A DNA stretch of 5,701 bases from ANME-2 cluster archaeon (GTDB lineage: Archaea > Halobacteriota > Methanosarcinia > Methanosarcinales > Methanogasteraceae), in the NCBI GenBank assembly GCA_003601535.1, contig PIXW01000135.1, positions 1 through 5,701 of the forward strand, read 5' to 3'. Position numbers and translations under genes: made by a program. The notes beneath the pieces were generated by a model. It did not search any database. It was not told the origin of the DNA and saw only the letters and a program-made list of their open reading frames with translations. Positions 4,748 through 5,701 of this stretch are shown here, piece by piece (the first letter of the stretch is position 1; each line of letters begins with the position of its first letter).

Positions 4748-5701
4748 ATGAGTAATAGTAACAGTAAAAAGTGGATACCGGTTGTATCGGCAGCATCCCT
4801 GCTTCTTCTGACGTTAGTAATACTGGCGCCAGCAGTGAGTGCGGCTGCGGATGAGTGGAAGTATGCGAACTATGCACCAGCTGGTATGCCGGACTTTGAT
4901 CAGAAACAGAACAACTGGATCAATCTGACAACCGGACAGTGGTCATTCTGCGGTCCTGTGGCGGTAGCCAATTGTTTCTGGTGGCTTGATTCAATGTATG
5001 CTGATCCGGACGGAACGCCTGGCGATGGCGCCGATATCTTTCCACTGGTTCAAGACTACTATGCATCCCCAATAGCGCCAGGACCGAGTACGGATGACCA
5101 CAGCTTCAACAACGTGGGCGAACTCGTTGACCGCCTTGCATCGTGTATGAAAACCGATGCCGGTCACAGTGGTACCAGTGTGTCTGACATGGAAAAGGGC
5201 ATCGATGACTGGTTGAGTGCGACCGGAGTTAACCAGAGGTTGTATGTGCGCACAACAACGACGCCGACCCTTGAGTACATCGAAGAAGAAGTCGGGAAGA
5301 GCAATGGCGTGATCCTTCTTCTCGGATTCTGGGAAGAGCAGGGTTCCGGCAACTGGAAACGAATCGGTGGGCACTATGTAACCGTTGCAGGGGTGAACCC
5401 GGGGAATAACAAGATTACGATAAGCGATCCGTTCTTTGACTGGACGCATCCGGCAGCCAGCTCCACAACGCATAATAATCCATGCGATGTTTCCCACGAT
5501 GCATATTTCATCGACAGTTCTGCAGGTCCTGACGGCAGATGCAGAATACAGTATCCAGTCTCTCTTGGATGGAATGTTTCGAACTTCGCTGGGATGAACG
5601 TCCCGCCGGAGTTTGAAGAGATGCAGGGAGCATGGACAGGTGGAGCGATCTATACCGAGATCGAGTATGCGGTTGTGATATCGTCTATGAGTATAGAAAC
5701 C
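4748..5701 (+). CDS. Secreted C39-like papain-fold cysteine peptidase (3' end beyond window)
   Basis: The frame is open from the ATG at 4748 to the window edge, giving 318 residues with no stop. The N-terminus (MSNSNSKKW, a hydrophobic stretch at about 9-32, then AVSAAADE) is a classical signal peptide with a likely cleavage after an Ala-rich AxA site, so the protein acts outside the cell. The predicted nucleophile is Cys68 in WSFCGPVAVANCFWW, a CGP-x-A-x-x-N signature of C39-like peptidases. Gln64 precedes it by four residues and may contribute to the oxyanion hole, although papain-fold enzymes usually place this Gln six residues before the Cys. His209 in GGHYVTVAGV and Asp227 in ITISDPFFDW complete the triad with the spacing expected in C39. 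The roughly 140 residues between Cys and His are longer than in bacteriocin-processing C39 domains. The C-terminus, where a sorting tail might occur, is not visible. Substrate unknown; the shared promoter suggests it works alongside the subtilase. A structural but inactive relative remains possible. Confidence 0.82.
   Translation, partial: MSNSNSKKWIPVVSAASLLLLTLVILAPAVSAAADEWKYANYAPAGMPDFDQKQNNWINLTTGQWSFCGPVAVANCFWWLDSMYADPDGTPGDGADIFPLVQDYYASPIAPGPSTDDHSFNNVGELVDRLASCMKTDAGHSGTSVSDMEKGIDDWLSATGVNQRLYVRTTTTPTLEYIEEEVGKSNGVILLLGFWEEQGSGNWKRIGGHYVTVAGVNPGNNKITISDPFFDWTHPAASSTTHNNPCDVSHDAYFIDSSAGPDGRCRIQYPVSLGWNVSNFAGMNVPPEFEEMQGAWTGGAIYTEIEYAVVISSMSIET

Noticed and set aside
1..5701. CRISPR array, insertion sequence, integrase attachment site or rRNA.
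   Set aside because: No regularly spaced repeats, terminal inverted repeats with transposase, or rRNA-like sequence were seen; the only long repeat is the promoter module.

Overview
The window comes from an archaeon, most likely a euryarchaeote of the methanogen or methane/alkane-oxidiser type. The reasons are an archaeosine-type tRNA-guanine transglycosylase, archaeal TATA-box promoters, an archaeal Shine-Dalgarno sequence matching GGAGGTGATC, and a subtilisin-like protease with a tripartite C-terminal sorting tail like those handled by archaeosortases. The lineage below phylum is a guess.

The left half (1-2471) is on the minus strand. It carries tgtA (tRNA archaeosine modification), followed by the start of a phosphate-uptake operon. 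pstS (phosphate-binding lipoprotein) has its own TATA promoter in the 99-base gap after tgtA. pstC (permease) overlaps the pstS stop by ATGA and runs off the left edge after 25 codons.

The right half (2831-5701) is on the plus strand and holds two separately promoted genes for exported peptidases. The first is a subtilase (S8) with a complete D-H-N-S set and a C-terminal Pro/Glu spacer, hydrophobic helix and RRRK end. The second is a papain-fold, C39-like cysteine peptidase with a signal peptide, cut off by the right edge.

The most interesting observation is that the two peptidase genes are preceded by the same promoter module. Over 68 bases (2839-2906 and 4648-4715) the copies align without gaps, with 54 identities by hand count. 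The module contains a TTTATATA box at the same offset and a conserved upstream block that forms a dyad in the second copy. This points to a small regulon of secreted proteases. The two genes then differ: the peptidase has a short leader with a strong Shine-Dalgarno, while the subtilase has a leader of about 160 bases. In that leader two upstream segments can each pair with the same downstream segment, which resembles a conformational switch.

The stretch 2472-2830 has no gene I can support. It holds a 13-base palindrome upstream of tgtA and weak TATA-like sequence. The gap 4432-4747 holds a stem-loop, T-rich tracts that may end subtilase transcription, and the second promoter copy.
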